A DNA stretch of 64,000 nt from Roseburia faecis. Its GTDB lineage: Bacteria > Bacillota > Clostridia > Lachnospirales > Lachnospiraceae. The translations under genes and the position numbers were made by a program. Every line of letters starts with the position of its first letter. The first letter of the stretch is position 1. The notes below the pieces were generated by a model. The model did not search any database. It saw only the letters and a list, made by a program, of their open reading frames with translations, and was not told the origin of the DNA. Shown here piece by piece: positions 8,712-17,698 of this stretch. The stretch spans positions 124,001 through 188,000 of the forward strand of contig NZ_CVRR01000037.1 in the NCBI RefSeq assembly GCF_001406815.1. Reading direction: 5' to 3'.

Positions 8712-9230
8712 ATGACATATCAGGAATTAGTTTCAAAATTAAAAGATACTTATCAGGAGAAAGATGCTTCCAAAATCAGTGAACATCTTGCCATCCAGTT
8801 TAACATACAGGGAGAAGCCGAAGGTGCCCTGTATCTGGAAATTGCAAACGGACAGCTTCATGTTGAACCATATGAATATTACGACCGTGACATTTTAGTC
8901 ACAACTTCAGCTGCTGATCTGCTTGCACTCGCGCAGGGCAGCCTTGACATTCTCGAAGCTTACCAGAGTGGGAAAATTTCTGCGGAAGGAAATCTTGCAA
9001 AAACATTGCTGTTAAATGAAATTGTCACCGGTTCATCCGAAGCTCCGTCACCAGCGGAATCTGCTCCTGTGGAAACTTCGGCATCAGCGGAATCTGCTCC
9101 TGTGGAAGCTCCGGCACCGGCTGAATCTGCTCCTGTGGAAACTCCAGCTGGCGAAAATACTCCGGCTGCAAAACCATCCGTTAAAGCACCACGCATGTCC
9201 CGGAAGAAAAACAGAAAAAGACATAAATAA
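8712..9230 (+). CDS. SCP2 sterol-carrier-like domain protein with E/A/P repeat tail
   Basis: A 172-residue protein. Residues 1-105 resemble a small SCP2-type lipid-binding domain (IQFNIQGEAEGALYLEIANGQLHVEPYEYYDRDILVTTSAADLLALAQGSLDILEAYQSGKISAEGN). The rest is low complexity: about three and a half copies of an ESAPVE(T/A)(S/P)A unit, then a very basic end (SRKKNRKRHK). GGAGAAATG sits upstream. No signal peptide is visible. Lipid binding is inferred from the family; the repeat tail may be a flexible linker. Confidence 0.7.
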   Translation: MTYQELVSKLKDTYQEKDASKISEHLAIQFNIQGEAEGALYLEIANGQLHVEPYEYYDRDILVTTSAADLLALAQGSLDILEAYQSGKISAEGNLAKTLLLNEIVTGSSEAPSPAESAPVETSASAESAPVEAPAPAESAPVETPAGENTPAAKPSVKAPRMSRKKNRKRHK

Positions 9231-9315
9231 TCTGTAAACTTCCTTGTGTTTTTCAGACAGCATGTTATGATAATTCATAACATAAGGTTTTTGATATAGG
9301 AAAGGAGTGAAATAT

Positions 9316-9819
9316 ATGTCTTTTTTAAACAACTTAGGACAAAAGATCAGTGATGTGAGCCAGACTACCATTAAAAAAACAAAAGATCTGGCAGATACTG
9401 CAAAATTAAACTTAAATATCTCCGAGGAAGAACGCAAGATTGATACTGCATACGAACAGATTGGAAAATGGTATGTGGAAAAACATCGCGAAGATGCCGA
9501 AGAAGATGTAAAAACCTGGCTGGATGCGATTGCTGTTTCCGAAGCCAGAATTAAGGAATGCCGTGAAAGCATTCACCAGATGAAAGGTGTAGCGATCTGC
9601 CCATCCTGCGGTGCAAGCGTGGATGCCGATGCTGCATTCTGCAGTGCCTGTGGACAGAAAATGCCGGAAAAGCCAAAGCCGGAACCGGTTAAGGAAGAGG
9701 ACGTCGAGGTGATTCCTCCGGAACAGCCGTCTGAGGAACCAGCTTCTGAGACCGTGTCGGAAAATGCTTCCGAAACCCCGACTAAAGCCTCTGCACCAGA
9801 TGCTTCAACCGAAGCTTAA
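9316..9819 (+). CDS. Zinc-ribbon protein with N-terminal helical region
   Basis: About 167 residues. The N-terminal half is helical (LGQKISDVSQTTIKKTKDLADTAKLNLNISEEERKID). A single zinc ribbon follows (CPSCGASVDADAAFCSACGQKM, near residues 95-116), then a Pro/Glu/Ser-rich tail. ATG 9316 was chosen over GTG 9307 because AAGGAG at 9302-9307 is then 8 bases away. Similar proteins are common in clostridia and of unknown function. A terminator follows. Confidence 0.8.
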   Translation: MSFLNNLGQKISDVSQTTIKKTKDLADTAKLNLNISEEERKIDTAYEQIGKWYVEKHREDAEEDVKTWLDAIAVSEARIKECRESIHQMKGVAICPSCGASVDADAAFCSACGQKMPEKPKPEPVKEEDVEVIPPEQPSEEPASETVSENASETPTKASAPDASTEA

Positions 9820-9835
9820 AACAGACATGGAAAAC

Positions 9836-9884
9836 AAAAGGAGCTGTCGTGCCGCCGATATTCGCTGGTGCGATAGCTCCTTTT
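9836..9884 (+). terminator. Intrinsic terminator
   Basis: AAGGAGCTGTCG pairs with CGATAGCTCCTT, followed by TTCTAATTTT. It ends the zinc-ribbon transcript and can also act for the opposing ECF operon. Confidence 0.8.
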
Positions 9885-9921
9885 CTAATTTTATTAAAAC
9901 GAGCTGCGCAATCTCTACTGT

Positions 9922-10749
9922 TTATACAAACGGGTTATAAAACCGGCTGCCATCATGATAGGTAATCACAAGTGCAACCACGGCAAATCCAAGCACCAGT
10001 GCAATACACAGATAATCATTGCGCTGTAACTTTCTTCCCATATACCAGGTACGCTTTTTGTACTTCCCATACCCACGCAGCTCCATCGCATTACTGATTG
10101 TATCAATGCGGCCGATACTTGTAAAAATGAGCGGAAAGATGATAGATGCCGTACTCTTTATACGGCTCATCAGCTTTGCCTTCCCGGACATTTCTATTCC
10201 ACGAGCCTCCTGCGCATTTTTAATTTTGTGGAAATCATCCTGCACATCCGGAATATAACGCAGTGCAATTGCCACCGCATATCCGATGTTGTAACTGATT
10301 CCAATACGATTTAACGACGCTGCAAACTCCGACGGATTGGTGGTCACGACAAAAATGAACACCGCCGGGATAATTGTAAAATATTTCAAAATAATGTTCA
10401 GCTCATAAAACAGCTGCTCAGCGGTAATCGGATAATGCGCCGAAAGCTGCCAGAGTACATGCTTTGTACCATAAATTTTTGTTCCCTGATCCGGTGCAAA
10501 AATAAAAATGGCAAGCACATTGATGACCAGAAAGAACATAATGAACTTAAAAATAGAACCGACCTGTTTCCACTCTGTTTTTGAAATCTTAAACAGGATC
10601 AGACTAAGAACCAGCATCACGGCGAGTACACGGGTATCATAAGTAAGCATGCTTGTGATGGACCATGCCAGAAAATAGATCAGCTTTGTGACACCACACA
10701 GCCGGTCCATCCAGGTATCTTTTTGCTCATAGGTCAATAACTTTGCCAT
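9922..10749 (-). CDS. ecfT: ECF transporter transmembrane T component
   Basis: A 275-residue CbiQ/EcfT-type protein with about five to six membrane helices. It has the cytoplasmic coupling motif region DVQDDFHKIKNAQEARGIEMSG and a second region STASIIFPLIFTSIGRIDTISNAMELRGYG, which carries the ARG signatures that contact the ATPases. It lies last in the S-ATPase-T operon, and its ATG shares a base with the ATPase stop (TAATG). Function: membrane scaffold of a group-I-like ECF vitamin/micronutrient importer. Confidence 0.9.
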   Translation of the reverse strand: MAKLLTYEQKDTWMDRLCGVTKLIYFLAWSITSMLTYDTRVLAVMLVLSLILFKISKTEWKQVGSIFKFIMFFLVINVLAIFIFAPDQGTKIYGTKHVLWQLSAHYPITAEQLFYELNIILKYFTIIPAVFIFVVTTNPSEFAASLNRIGISYNIGYAVAIALRYIPDVQDDFHKIKNAQEARGIEMSGKAKLMSRIKSTASIIFPLIFTSIGRIDTISNAMELRGYGKYKKRTWYMGRKLQRNDYLCIALVLGFAVVALVITYHDGSRFYNPFV

Positions 10750-12449
10750 TACCGCACCGCCCTTTCGTAATTGATAAACCGCTGCACGAACTGGGAAGGA
10801 TCTTCAATTCCACATTTGACCGCCATCTCATAGAGAGATGTCTGCTTGAGATATGCCGGAGCCGTGATGGTTTCATCCGTCAGCACTTTCGCCGGCGTAT
10901 CAATCGTCAGCAGCTGTCCATCCGCCACAACAATGGCGCGGTTGGTATATTCCAGCATCAGATGCATATCATGCGTAATCATGATAATGGTCGTTCCCTG
11001 TGTCTCATTGATCGTCTTTAAAAACTCCATAATTTCCGTATAATGGCGGTAATCCTGCCCCGCTGTCGGCTCATCCAGAATCAGGATCTCCGGCTTCATG
11101 ACAAGAATGGATGCAATCGTCACACGCTTCTTCTGCCCGAAACTCAATGCTGAAACCGGCCAGTTCCGGAACTGATACAAACCACAGATTTTCAGTGTCT
11201 CATACACACGCTCACGAATTTCTTCTTCTGGAACCCCACGCACCATCAGACCAAGCGCCACTTCCTCATAAATCATGGGTTTTGAAATCATCTGATTCGG
11301 ATTCTGCATGACGATTCCGATATGCTCCCCACGCTCTTTGACCGAAAGCGGTGAGATATCTTTTCCATTCAGTTCGATTTTTCCGTTGCTTGGCTCGAGG
11401 AACCCACAGATCAGATTGGAAAGGGTTGTCTTTCCGGCACCGTTTTTCCCGACAATGCTGATCATTTCCCCTTTTTTCACATCAAAGCTGATATCCGAAA
11501 GAATCGCCTTTCCCGGCTGATAAGAAAAATGCAGATGATCCACGTTGAGCACCTTTTCCTCTGCTTCCTGTTTCTGCGGAATCTTCGTTGTCTCAAACCA
11601 TTCCCGGACCTGCGCTCTGTACGGCTCAAAATTCATGGTCTCCACATGCTGTGGATGATCTTCTGCCGCAATCGTACATCCGGCATGTTTCAGTGCCGTG
11701 ACATAAAGTGGCTCGCGGATTCCCTGTTCCTTCAGGATATTTCCAGCCAGCAGATCATCCGGTTTCATATCCGCCACAATCGTTCCCTCGCCTACCACAA
11801 CGATACGGTCCACGTCTTTATAAAGCACATCCTCAAGACGATGCTCGATGATCACGATGGTCTTCTTCTGTTCCTTCTGGATTCGGTCGATCAATGCAAT
11901 GGCTTTCTTTCCGGTCGCCGGATCAAGATTGGCCAACGGCTCGTCAAACAGCAGAATATCCACATCATCGATCATAACCCCCGCCATGGAAACTCTCTGT
12001 TTCTGTCCGCCGGACATCTCCGATGGTGCATGATGCAACAGTTCTTTTACCTCTACAGTCTCTGCCACATCGTCTACTTTGCGAAACATCTCTTCCTGTG
12101 CCATACAGTCATTTTCCAGCACGAAAGCAATATCTTCCGCAACCGTCAGACCGATAAACTGTCCGTCCGTATCCTGCAACACGGTTCCGACCATCTTGGA
12201 AAGTCCGAAAATCCCAAGGTTTTTCGGATCTTTTCCCTCGATTTTTAAAGTTCCGGTACTGTCTCCTTCATACGAAAAAGGGATCAGTCCGTTGATACAA
12301 TTTGATAATGTCGACTTCCCTGATCCCGATGGTCCAATGATGAGCACCTTCTCTCCGGGATAAATTTTCAAATTGATATCCCGGAGTGTCGGCTCCATCT
12401 GTGACCGATATTTAAATGTAAAATTTTCAAATTCAATAATCGGTTCCAT
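10749..12449 (-). CDS. ECF transporter fused double ATPase
   Basis: A 566-residue fusion of two ABC ATPase domains. Domain 1 (about 1-250) has GPSGSGKST, MSGGQKQR and LLFDEPLANLD. Domain 2 (about 295-560) has GKNGAGKTT, SFGQKKR and LILDEPTAGQD. The two are joined by a linker with a small insert. This YkoD-like architecture replaces the usual EcfA1/EcfA2 pair. It energises the T and S proteins encoded on either side, all within a few bases. A GATTTT-rich leader rather than a strong ribosome site precedes the ATG, consistent with coupling to the S gene 6 bases upstream. Confidence 0.93.
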   Translation of the reverse strand: MEPIIEFENFTFKYRSQMEPTLRDINLKIYPGEKVLIIGPSGSGKSTLSNCINGLIPFSYEGDSTGTLKIEGKDPKNLGIFGLSKMVGTVLQDTDGQFIGLTVAEDIAFVLENDCMAQEEMFRKVDDVAETVEVKELLHHAPSEMSGGQKQRVSMAGVMIDDVDILLFDEPLANLDPATGKKAIALIDRIQKEQKKTIVIIEHRLEDVLYKDVDRIVVVGEGTIVADMKPDDLLAGNILKEQGIREPLYVTALKHAGCTIAAEDHPQHVETMNFEPYRAQVREWFETTKIPQKQEAEEKVLNVDHLHFSYQPGKAILSDISFDVKKGEMISIVGKNGAGKTTLSNLICGFLEPSNGKIELNGKDISPLSVKERGEHIGIVMQNPNQMISKPMIYEEVALGLMVRGVPEEEIRERVYETLKICGLYQFRNWPVSALSFGQKKRVTIASILVMKPEILILDEPTAGQDYRHYTEIMEFLKTINETQGTTIIMITHDMHLMLEYTNRAIVVADGQLLTIDTPAKVLTDETITAPAYLKQTSLYEMAVKCGIEDPSQFVQRFINYERAVR

Positions 12450-12455
12450 ACGTTT

Positions 12456-13007
12456 TTAGTCTTCCTTTGTAAGACTTGATGATTTTGCTCCAATCTTTGT
12501 ATATCCCAGTCCGAGTAATGAACCAAGTACACCCACAATAATAATATTGGCTACAAACGCAAATACGCCCTGTGAGAATACTTTCTTTGCAGGCTCTGCA
12601 TAAATGAGAATATCAAGCACCGGTGCAACAACGATCCATGCAATTGCATTTGCAACCACCTGAACGACATTAAAAAGAACTACTTTCTTCCTATTAAACC
12701 CACCGGCCTTAATCTCAAAGCTCTTTGCGAATAAACCAACTAAAATTCCAAAGATCGCATCTGGGAATACCCAGCTCCACCATACACCACCGTAAAACAG
12801 TGCATCTCCGAGTGCATGTCCCAGCAGACCAATGATTCCTCCGACAACCGGTCCAAACACTGCTGCAAGAAATGCCAGCACTGCTGCACGTGGCTGCATG
12901 GATGTATTCGGGATAATTCCCAGCGGAATCTGCACTTCTGTCAAAACAATGAACAATGCGGTTCCGATACCGGTTGCTACAACTTCTTTGATTCCAAATT
13001 TTTTCAT
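12456..13007 (-). CDS. ECF transporter S component, UPF0397 family
   Basis: A 183-residue, six-helix substrate-binding subunit. It starts KKFGIKEVVATGIGTALFIVLTEVQIPLGIIPNTSMQP and contains AAVFGPVVGGIIGLLGHALGDAL and WWSWVFPDAIFGILVG, the pattern of UPF0397 S proteins. AGGAGG lies 8 bases before the ATG. UPF0397 proteins always travel with a YkoD-like double ATPase and a CbiQ-like T protein, as here. The transported compound is not established for this family; I see no riboswitch in the 90 bases upstream to identify it. Confidence 0.85.
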   Translation of the reverse strand: MKKFGIKEVVATGIGTALFIVLTEVQIPLGIIPNTSMQPRAAVLAFLAAVFGPVVGGIIGLLGHALGDALFYGGVWWSWVFPDAIFGILVGLFAKSFEIKAGGFNRKKVVLFNVVQVVANAIAWIVVAPVLDILIYAEPAKKVFSQGVFAFVANIIIVGVLGSLLGLGYTKIGAKSSSLTKED

Positions 13008-13098
13008 AACAAGTTCCTCCTTTGTTTTTTCAGTACCTTATTATTTATGATAAACGCACAAATGTCAAGTTTTTCGCCCTTTTTCTTTCCAGCTTCCC

Positions 13099-14496
13099 CT
13101 AACTTTTTGCACCTTCTCCGGCAAAGTATTCCTTCACCAGTTTAACAACGACACCGGAAAGCAAAAATACTGCGATCAGGTTCGGAATTGCCATGAGTCC
13201 GTTAAACGTTTCCGCAATACTCCACATCAGGCCCAGATCCATGGTCGCACCCACAATGGCAACCAGTGCATACACCAGCATGAACGGCTTATTGACACGG
13301 GAGCCGAACAAAAAATCGATGCAGCGCGTCCCGTATAATCCCCATCCGATAATGGTGGAAAATGCAAAACAGCACATGGCAACCGCAGTAAAAACAGATA
13401 CCCAGTTCCCGTATGTTGCGGTAAATCCACTGATGGTAAGTTCTGCTCCTGCCGCCTGTCCGTAACTGACCGGAACCTGGCTGCACAAAATAACCAGCGC
13501 GGTAAGCGTACAGATCACAATCGTATCTACAAACACCTCGAAAATTCCAAAAAATCCCTGCTTGACCGGTTTTCTCGTGTCTGCACAGGCATGTGCAATT
13601 GATCCCGTGCCAAGTCCTGCCTCGTTGGAAAAAATTCCACGGGATACGCCCTTTTTCATACTCATGAAAAAGCTGCCGACCGCGCCGCCGGTCACTGCTG
13701 CCGGATGAAATGCCCCTTCTATAATGGAAGCAAATACTGCCGGAACATGACCGATATTAAATAAGATCACTCCCACTGCCAAAACAATATAGATTAATGC
13801 CATAAACGGTACCAGCTTTTCTGTCACCCGTCCAATCCGCCTGATACCTCCAAGCAGAATGAGTGCGATCAGAACCGCCAGAATGATCCCGACTACAAGG
13901 TTAACAGTCGGCACCGCATCTTTTGAAATGACATGATAATTCATTAATGCCGTATTGATGGCTGTGGTAATCGTATTTACCTGTGTGGCATTCCCTGTTC
14001 CGAATACGGTCAGTACGCCAAACGCGGAAAAGAGATACGCCAGCCAGTGCCAGTGTTTTTTCAGTCCGTTCTTAATATAATACATCGGACCGCCGACCAG
14101 ATCGCCATGCACATTCTTTTCACGGAAATGCACCGCAAGCGTCACTTCTGAAAACTTCGTACACATACCGAGAATTGCGGAAATCCACATCCAGAACACG
14201 GCTCCCGGACCACCGATGGCAATCGCCCCTGCCACACCGGCAATATTTCCCGTGCCGACCGTTGCCGCAAGTGCCGTACACACCGCCTGAAACGGTGTCA
14301 TGGCTCCATCCGATGCCTCACGCTTCTTAAACATGCGGCCGAAGGTCACTTTCATCGCGTATGGGAACTTGCGGATCTGTAAGAACCGGGTCCGGAAACT
14401 CAATACCAGACCAACACCGATGATACAGATCATTGCAGGAACACCCCAGATGAAATTGTTGACCGCACTATTGATTGCTTCAATTGTGGATAACAT
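13099..14496 (-). CDS. Alanine/glycine:cation symporter (AgcS family)
   Basis: About 465 residues and ten or more helices. Signatures: AVCTALAATVGTGNIAGVAGAIAIGGPGAVFWMW, EVTLAVHFREKN, GGPMYYIKNGL, GIFSNEAGLGTGSIAHA and GWGLYGTRCIDFLFG, all typical of AgcS Na+/alanine or glycine carriers. The start was moved to ATG 14496 because the N-terminus LSTIEAINSAVNNFIWG fits the family and AGGAAGG lies upstream; the extra upstream codons read through a hairpin. It is monocistronic, and a promoter with a perfect dyad overlaps its start site. Confidence 0.9.
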   Translation of the reverse strand: MLSTIEAINSAVNNFIWGVPAMICIIGVGLVLSFRTRFLQIRKFPYAMKVTFGRMFKKREASDGAMTPFQAVCTALAATVGTGNIAGVAGAIAIGGPGAVFWMWISAILGMCTKFSEVTLAVHFREKNVHGDLVGGPMYYIKNGLKKHWHWLAYLFSAFGVLTVFGTGNATQVNTITTAINTALMNYHVISKDAVPTVNLVVGIILAVLIALILLGGIRRIGRVTEKLVPFMALIYIVLAVGVILFNIGHVPAVFASIIEGAFHPAAVTGGAVGSFFMSMKKGVSRGIFSNEAGLGTGSIAHACADTRKPVKQGFFGIFEVFVDTIVICTLTALVILCSQVPVSYGQAAGAELTISGFTATYGNWVSVFTAVAMCCFAFSTIIGWGLYGTRCIDFLFGSRVNKPFMLVYALVAIVGATMDLGLMWSIAETFNGLMAIPNLIAVFLLSGVVVKLVKEYFAGEGAKS

Positions 14497-14523
14497 ACGT
14501 TTCTTTTTCCTTCCTACGTGAAT

Positions 14524-14561
14524 AAGCGCGTGTTTTTTGTAAAACACGCGCTTGCATTATA
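14524..14561 (-). promoter_or_regulatory. AgcS promoter region with a perfect 13-bp inverted repeat
   Basis: On the minus strand a TATAAT box (14556-14561) is followed at once by a perfect 13-bp inverted repeat with a 4-base loop (14524-14553, arms AAGCGCGTGTTTT). The predicted start falls inside the first arm. It could be an operator straddling the start site or, if transcription starts upstream, a leader hairpin. No clear -35 is visible. Confidence 0.5.
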
Positions 14562-14570
14562 GCACAATTT

Positions 14571-14948
14571 TTGCATTTTCTCTACAATGGAATTGTGGAA
14601 GAGGATATTTCCCACGGAAGTCCTTACGGTGGTCCTTATTCCCCCGCTCGTGCAGCCGCCCCCACCACTTTCTGGCCTTATCAGGTATGGTCCTATCAGG
14701 CCGATAATGCCTCCTACACCCAAATAGGTTTTGTGACCGACTGGAATAAAAAAGAATGGGCAGACAGCATTGACGGATTTTCCTCATTCCCGGATTCCGC
14801 TGATAAGGATCACGACGGTATCGTATATCTCCTGACAAATGCCAAAGGGAAAAAAACCGCCATAGATGCTGCTGACCTGAAAAAGTGGGTGGATTCCTAC
14901 CGTAAAGGTGCAAAAGAAATTCCCATCACCTATCAAAGGCTCAAATAA
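14571..14948 (+). CDS. Hypothetical protein or fragment, unrecognised
   Basis: A 125-codon frame between divergent AgcS and convergent rsmH. I do not recognise it. The C-terminal two thirds has protein-like composition (TQIGFVTDWNKKEWADSI, KDHDGIVYLLTNAKGKK, DAADLKKWVDSYRKGAKEIP). The N-terminal part is rich in G, P and A. There is no ribosome site at the first or second ATG, and its 5' end runs into the AgcS promoter, so a truncated remnant is likely. It does not match the coding frames of its neighbours. Confidence 0.35.
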   Translation: MHFLYNGIVEEDISHGSPYGGPYSPARAAAPTTFWPYQVWSYQADNASYTQIGFVTDWNKKEWADSIDGFSSFPDSADKDHDGIVYLLTNAKGKKTAIDAADLKKWVDSYRKGAKEIPITYQRLK

Positions 14949-14973
14949 TGGCAATTATGATTGTGTATCAGGA

Positions 14974-16029
14974 TCACTGGCTGCGTACCGCCCAACGCAT
15001 CTTCGTGGATCGTGCCCGTCCGTTCTGCGCACACTCCTGCGCGGACGGACGCACCACATCCTTTGCATACTCCGAATAAATACCTGCGCGACAGCCTTCT
15101 TTTAAAGCACGCTTTACCAGCTTGTCCTCCCCGGAATGGAATGTCAGAATCGCCACGCGGCCGCCCGGTTTTAAAGCACCCGGCAGTTTTTCCATAAATT
15201 CATAGAGCACCTCAAACTCGCGGTTGACATCAATGCGAAGTGCCTGAAACGTCCGCTGACAGGTCTTTTTGATGGTTTCTTTTTTATCCTTTTCCGGCAG
15301 AAAATCGAGAGTGTCTTCAATAATCCTGCGCAGTTTTGTGGTGGTATCCACGCGGTGTCCTTTGCGGATCTCATCGGTGATCGCTTTTGCAAGTTCCTCA
15401 CAGTACGGCTCATCCGAATTTTCATAAAGCATACCGGCAAGCTCGTCACGGCTGATCGTATCCAGACGCTCCGCCGCACTGATTCCTGCCTCCTGATTCA
15501 GCCGCAGATCAAGCGGTCCGTCCACTTTAAAGGAAAATCCGCGCTCCGGATTGTCTATCTGCATGGACGAAACGCCAAGATCTGCCAGAATAAAATCAAA
15601 TCCACCCACTTCTTTTGCAATCTCATCGATCGTGCAGAAATTCTGCAGATGGATGGTCAGCATGTCCTCTCCGAATCCCTGGTCTGCCAGACGTTTTTTT
15701 GTCTTTGCCGACTCTGCCGGATCCACATCGGTCGCGTGGATGTGTCCCTGCCCCTGCAGCTGCTCGAGCATGGCTTTCGTGTGACCGCCATAGCCGAGTG
15801 TGGCATCAAAACCGGTCTGTCCCGGTTTGATCTGCAGGAAATCAAGAATTTCTTTTACCATAATGGAGATATGCATGCCTGCCGGGGTGTTGCCTTTCTG
15901 GATGACATGCGCGATGGTGTCTTTGTATTTTTCCGGCTGTAGTTCTTTATATTTTTCTTCAAATTTCTTCGGGTATTTTCCTTTATAATGCACACGACGC
16001 TTGTGCGGGGTCTGGTTTTCGTTTTCCAT
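14974..16029 (-). CDS. rsmH: 16S rRNA (cytosine-1402-N4)-methyltransferase
   Basis: A 351-residue RsmH/MraW-type enzyme. It has an N-terminal basic extension of about 45 residues, then the family start HISIMVKEILDFL and the SAM site DATLGYGGHTKAMLEQL. Further motifs are ATDVDP, DFILADLGVSSMQIDNPERGFSFKVDGPLDLRLN, RTFQALRIDVNREFEVL and HSGEDKLVKRALKEG. It N4-methylates C1402 in the ribosomal P site. It stands alone here rather than in the division/cell-wall cluster, and with the extended N-terminus it may be a second paralogue (inference). It ends 25 bases from the convergent fragment. Confidence 0.9.
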   Translation of the reverse strand: MENENQTPHKRRVHYKGKYPKKFEEKYKELQPEKYKDTIAHVIQKGNTPAGMHISIMVKEILDFLQIKPGQTGFDATLGYGGHTKAMLEQLQGQGHIHATDVDPAESAKTKKRLADQGFGEDMLTIHLQNFCTIDEIAKEVGGFDFILADLGVSSMQIDNPERGFSFKVDGPLDLRLNQEAGISAAERLDTISRDELAGMLYENSDEPYCEELAKAITDEIRKGHRVDTTTKLRRIIEDTLDFLPEKDKKETIKKTCQRTFQALRIDVNREFEVLYEFMEKLPGALKPGGRVAILTFHSGEDKLVKRALKEGCRAGIYSEYAKDVVRPSAQECAQNGRARSTKMRWAVRSQ

Positions 16030-16163
16030 TTTTTATTCCTTTCCTCTCCTGTCCAGGTACAGCTCCTCTTACCATTTGCAAGGCAAAACTTTATATGAGG
16101 TTGCGAAGGTATTGTTTACAGAATAATCTTTGAGCAATAATGATTTCAAATTTAATCTGTTTT

Positions 16164-16634
16164 CTATGAATACCGGTACAATTGTTTTTCTACCAGTTTA
16201 TTTCCTTCATAAACAAGCCGGAGTGTAAAAAAGCGGCGCTCGTCTTCCTCGATCAGCAGTTTTAAAAAGATGGCATCTCCTTCCCAGGTCGGAAGCGCAA
16301 GCACTTCTTTTTTGTCCATCCACTGCAGATCGCCTTCATTGCACTCGATCAGCTCCCCGGTAAAACCATCCGCGGTAAACAGGCACATTTCTTCCGGCTC
16401 CGGAGCTTCATCACTGATGAATGTGATCAGCCCGCGGAACTGGTAGGAAGTCAGTGTCAGGCCGGTTTCTTCTTTTACTTCACGTAACAGACAGTCCTCC
16501 GGTCCTTCCGTGCCTTCTGCATGTCCGCCTACACCAATCCACTTGTCTTTGTTGATGTCGTGCTGCTTTTTGGTGCGGTGGAGCATCAGGTATTTTCCGT
16601 CTTTTTCTATGTAACACAGGGTTGTCATTTTCAT
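16164..16634 (-). CDS. NUDIX hydrolase (MutT-like, 8-oxo-dGTP diphosphatase type)
   Basis: About 156 residues with a complete NUDIX box: G, five residues, E, seven residues, then REVKEETGL (within GHAEGTEGPEDCLLREVKEETGL). The N-terminus (TTLCYIEKDGKYLMLHRTKK) and the pattern KWIGVGGHAE match the 8-oxo-dGTP diphosphatase subgroup. ATG 16634 was chosen because GAGG lies 8 bases upstream; ATG 16628 is possible. It would hydrolyse oxidised or other nucleoside triphosphates. Three 33-bp-phased GC-rich motifs lie 57-129 bases upstream. Confidence 0.88.
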   Translation of the reverse strand: MKMTTLCYIEKDGKYLMLHRTKKQHDINKDKWIGVGGHAEGTEGPEDCLLREVKEETGLTLTSYQFRGLITFISDEAPEPEEMCLFTADGFTGELIECNEGDLQWMDKKEVLALPTWEGDAIFLKLLIEEDERRFFTLRLVYEGNKLVEKQLYRYS

Positions 16635-16690
16635 GGGATTTTCCTCTTTATTTCTCATATTTGTTCCATATGCTCCATGATAACAAAATT

Positions 16691-16763
16691 TGCCCCGTTT
16701 TTTCAATCGAACATTTCATATTTTGCCCCGTTTTTGATATATTTATTTTCTTTTTTTGCCCCG
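16691..16763. repeat. Three 33-bp-phased TGCCCCGTTTTT motifs
   Basis: TGCCCCG occurs at 16691, 16724 and 16757, exactly 33 bp apart, each followed by five or six T. The bases between are AT-rich and not conserved. The array sits between the DUF4143 remnant (stop at 16792) and the NUDIX gene start, upstream of the latter. Regular helical phasing (about three turns) suggests protein-binding sites, but this is inference. Confidence 0.6.
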
Positions 16764-16791
16764 TTTTTAAATTCCAGCCGAGTTATGGTGC

Positions 16792-17258
16792 TCATTTGAG
16801 GTATTCTCCAATCCGGTCAATATTATAAAGCGGAATGTTTGTCATCCAGTCCTGCTCACGGAAATCCGACATGGAAGTCCGCACCGCATGCTGCGGATGA
16901 TACTTCTCACAAAAAGCCCGCAGACTTTTTGCCCGCAGATTTTCCTCTGCTTTCACCTCTACCGGAATGACCGATCCGGGTGCCTGCAGCATAAAATCAA
17001 TTTCACCCGTAGAATTTGCGGTTGTGTAATAATATGGTTTCACCCCCAGTTCCGCTATCATCTGCTGCAGCACATACTGCTCCGTCAGTGCCCCTTTAAA
17101 CTCTGTAAAAATCCGGTTTCCATCAATGATAACGCTTGCATCCAGATCTGCCATGGCAAGCAGAAGCCCGACATCAAGCATATAAATTTTGAACGCATAC
17201 AGATCCATGAAATCAACTTTCCCTACCGGAAAAGAAGTTCCCTTATAAAACGTTTCAT
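16792..17258 (-). pseudogene. Remnant of AAA ATPase with DUF4143 C-terminus
   Basis: The frame from 17208 encodes the C-terminal DUF4143 region of the bacterial AAA ATPase family (DLYAFKIYMLDVGLLLAMADLD, GALTEQYVLQQMIAELG, YYTTANSTGEIDFMLQAPGSVIPVEVKAEENLRAKSLR). A separate short frame from ATG 17258 gives only MKRFIRELLFR before a stop. That matches the family N-terminus, carries an AGGGAGG site and follows an intact promoter. The roughly 250 residues between, including Walker A and B, are missing, so the gene has suffered an internal deletion with a frame change. Confidence 0.8.
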
Positions 17259-17420
17259 TGTGCGTCCTCCCTGTCAGTGGAATTTATATGTAGCATTCCT
17301 TATTACTTTATATCATATTTCTTTATGGCAGAGCCGTCAACATTTTTAAGGACGTATTTGTGTTATGGTGCTACACTTTTCAGGACGTATTTATGTGATA
17401 GTGCTACACTTTTCAGGACG
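17249..17420 (-). repeat. Duplicated promoter/leader of AAA-DUF4143 type gene, copy 1
   Basis: About 170 bp matching 20631-20803 closely. It contains a promoter (TTGACG 17335-17340, 17 bp, TATGAT 17312-17317 on the minus strand), an AGGGAGG ribosome site, and the first codons ATG AAA CGT TTT. Upstream of the promoter are 33-bp direct repeats beginning AGGACGTATTT at 17349, 17382 and 17415 (the last partial). Confidence 0.8.
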
Positions 17421-17698
17421 TTACTGTTTGCATAAATGTGGAAGGTTTTTGTTGCATCTCAGGCATTTAAATGCTATACTTATCACAAAGCAAATACATA
17501 TTTTTCCATAGCTTGGGCGGACAGTACCTGGCGAGCCGTCTATATCATATACTTTATTTTATCATTTCAAATTATCCCGGAAAGTCTTGCTTTTAAAATT
17601 CAACTTTATTTTAACTTAATTTTGTTATAAGCAGGATTTGTATTGATATGGGATGTGTTGTCATACAGATTCTGTGGCTTACACAAGGAGGAAACTGT

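Noticed and set aside
12456-13098. Riboswitch upstream of the ECF S-component gene
   Set aside because: The 90-base gap is AT-rich and contains no conserved aptamer core that I can recognise.
14514-14723. Leftward 69-codon frame beginning MGVGGIIGLIGPYLI
   Set aside because: It crosses the AgcS promoter and its dyad, lacks a ribosome site, and overlaps a better frame on the other strand.
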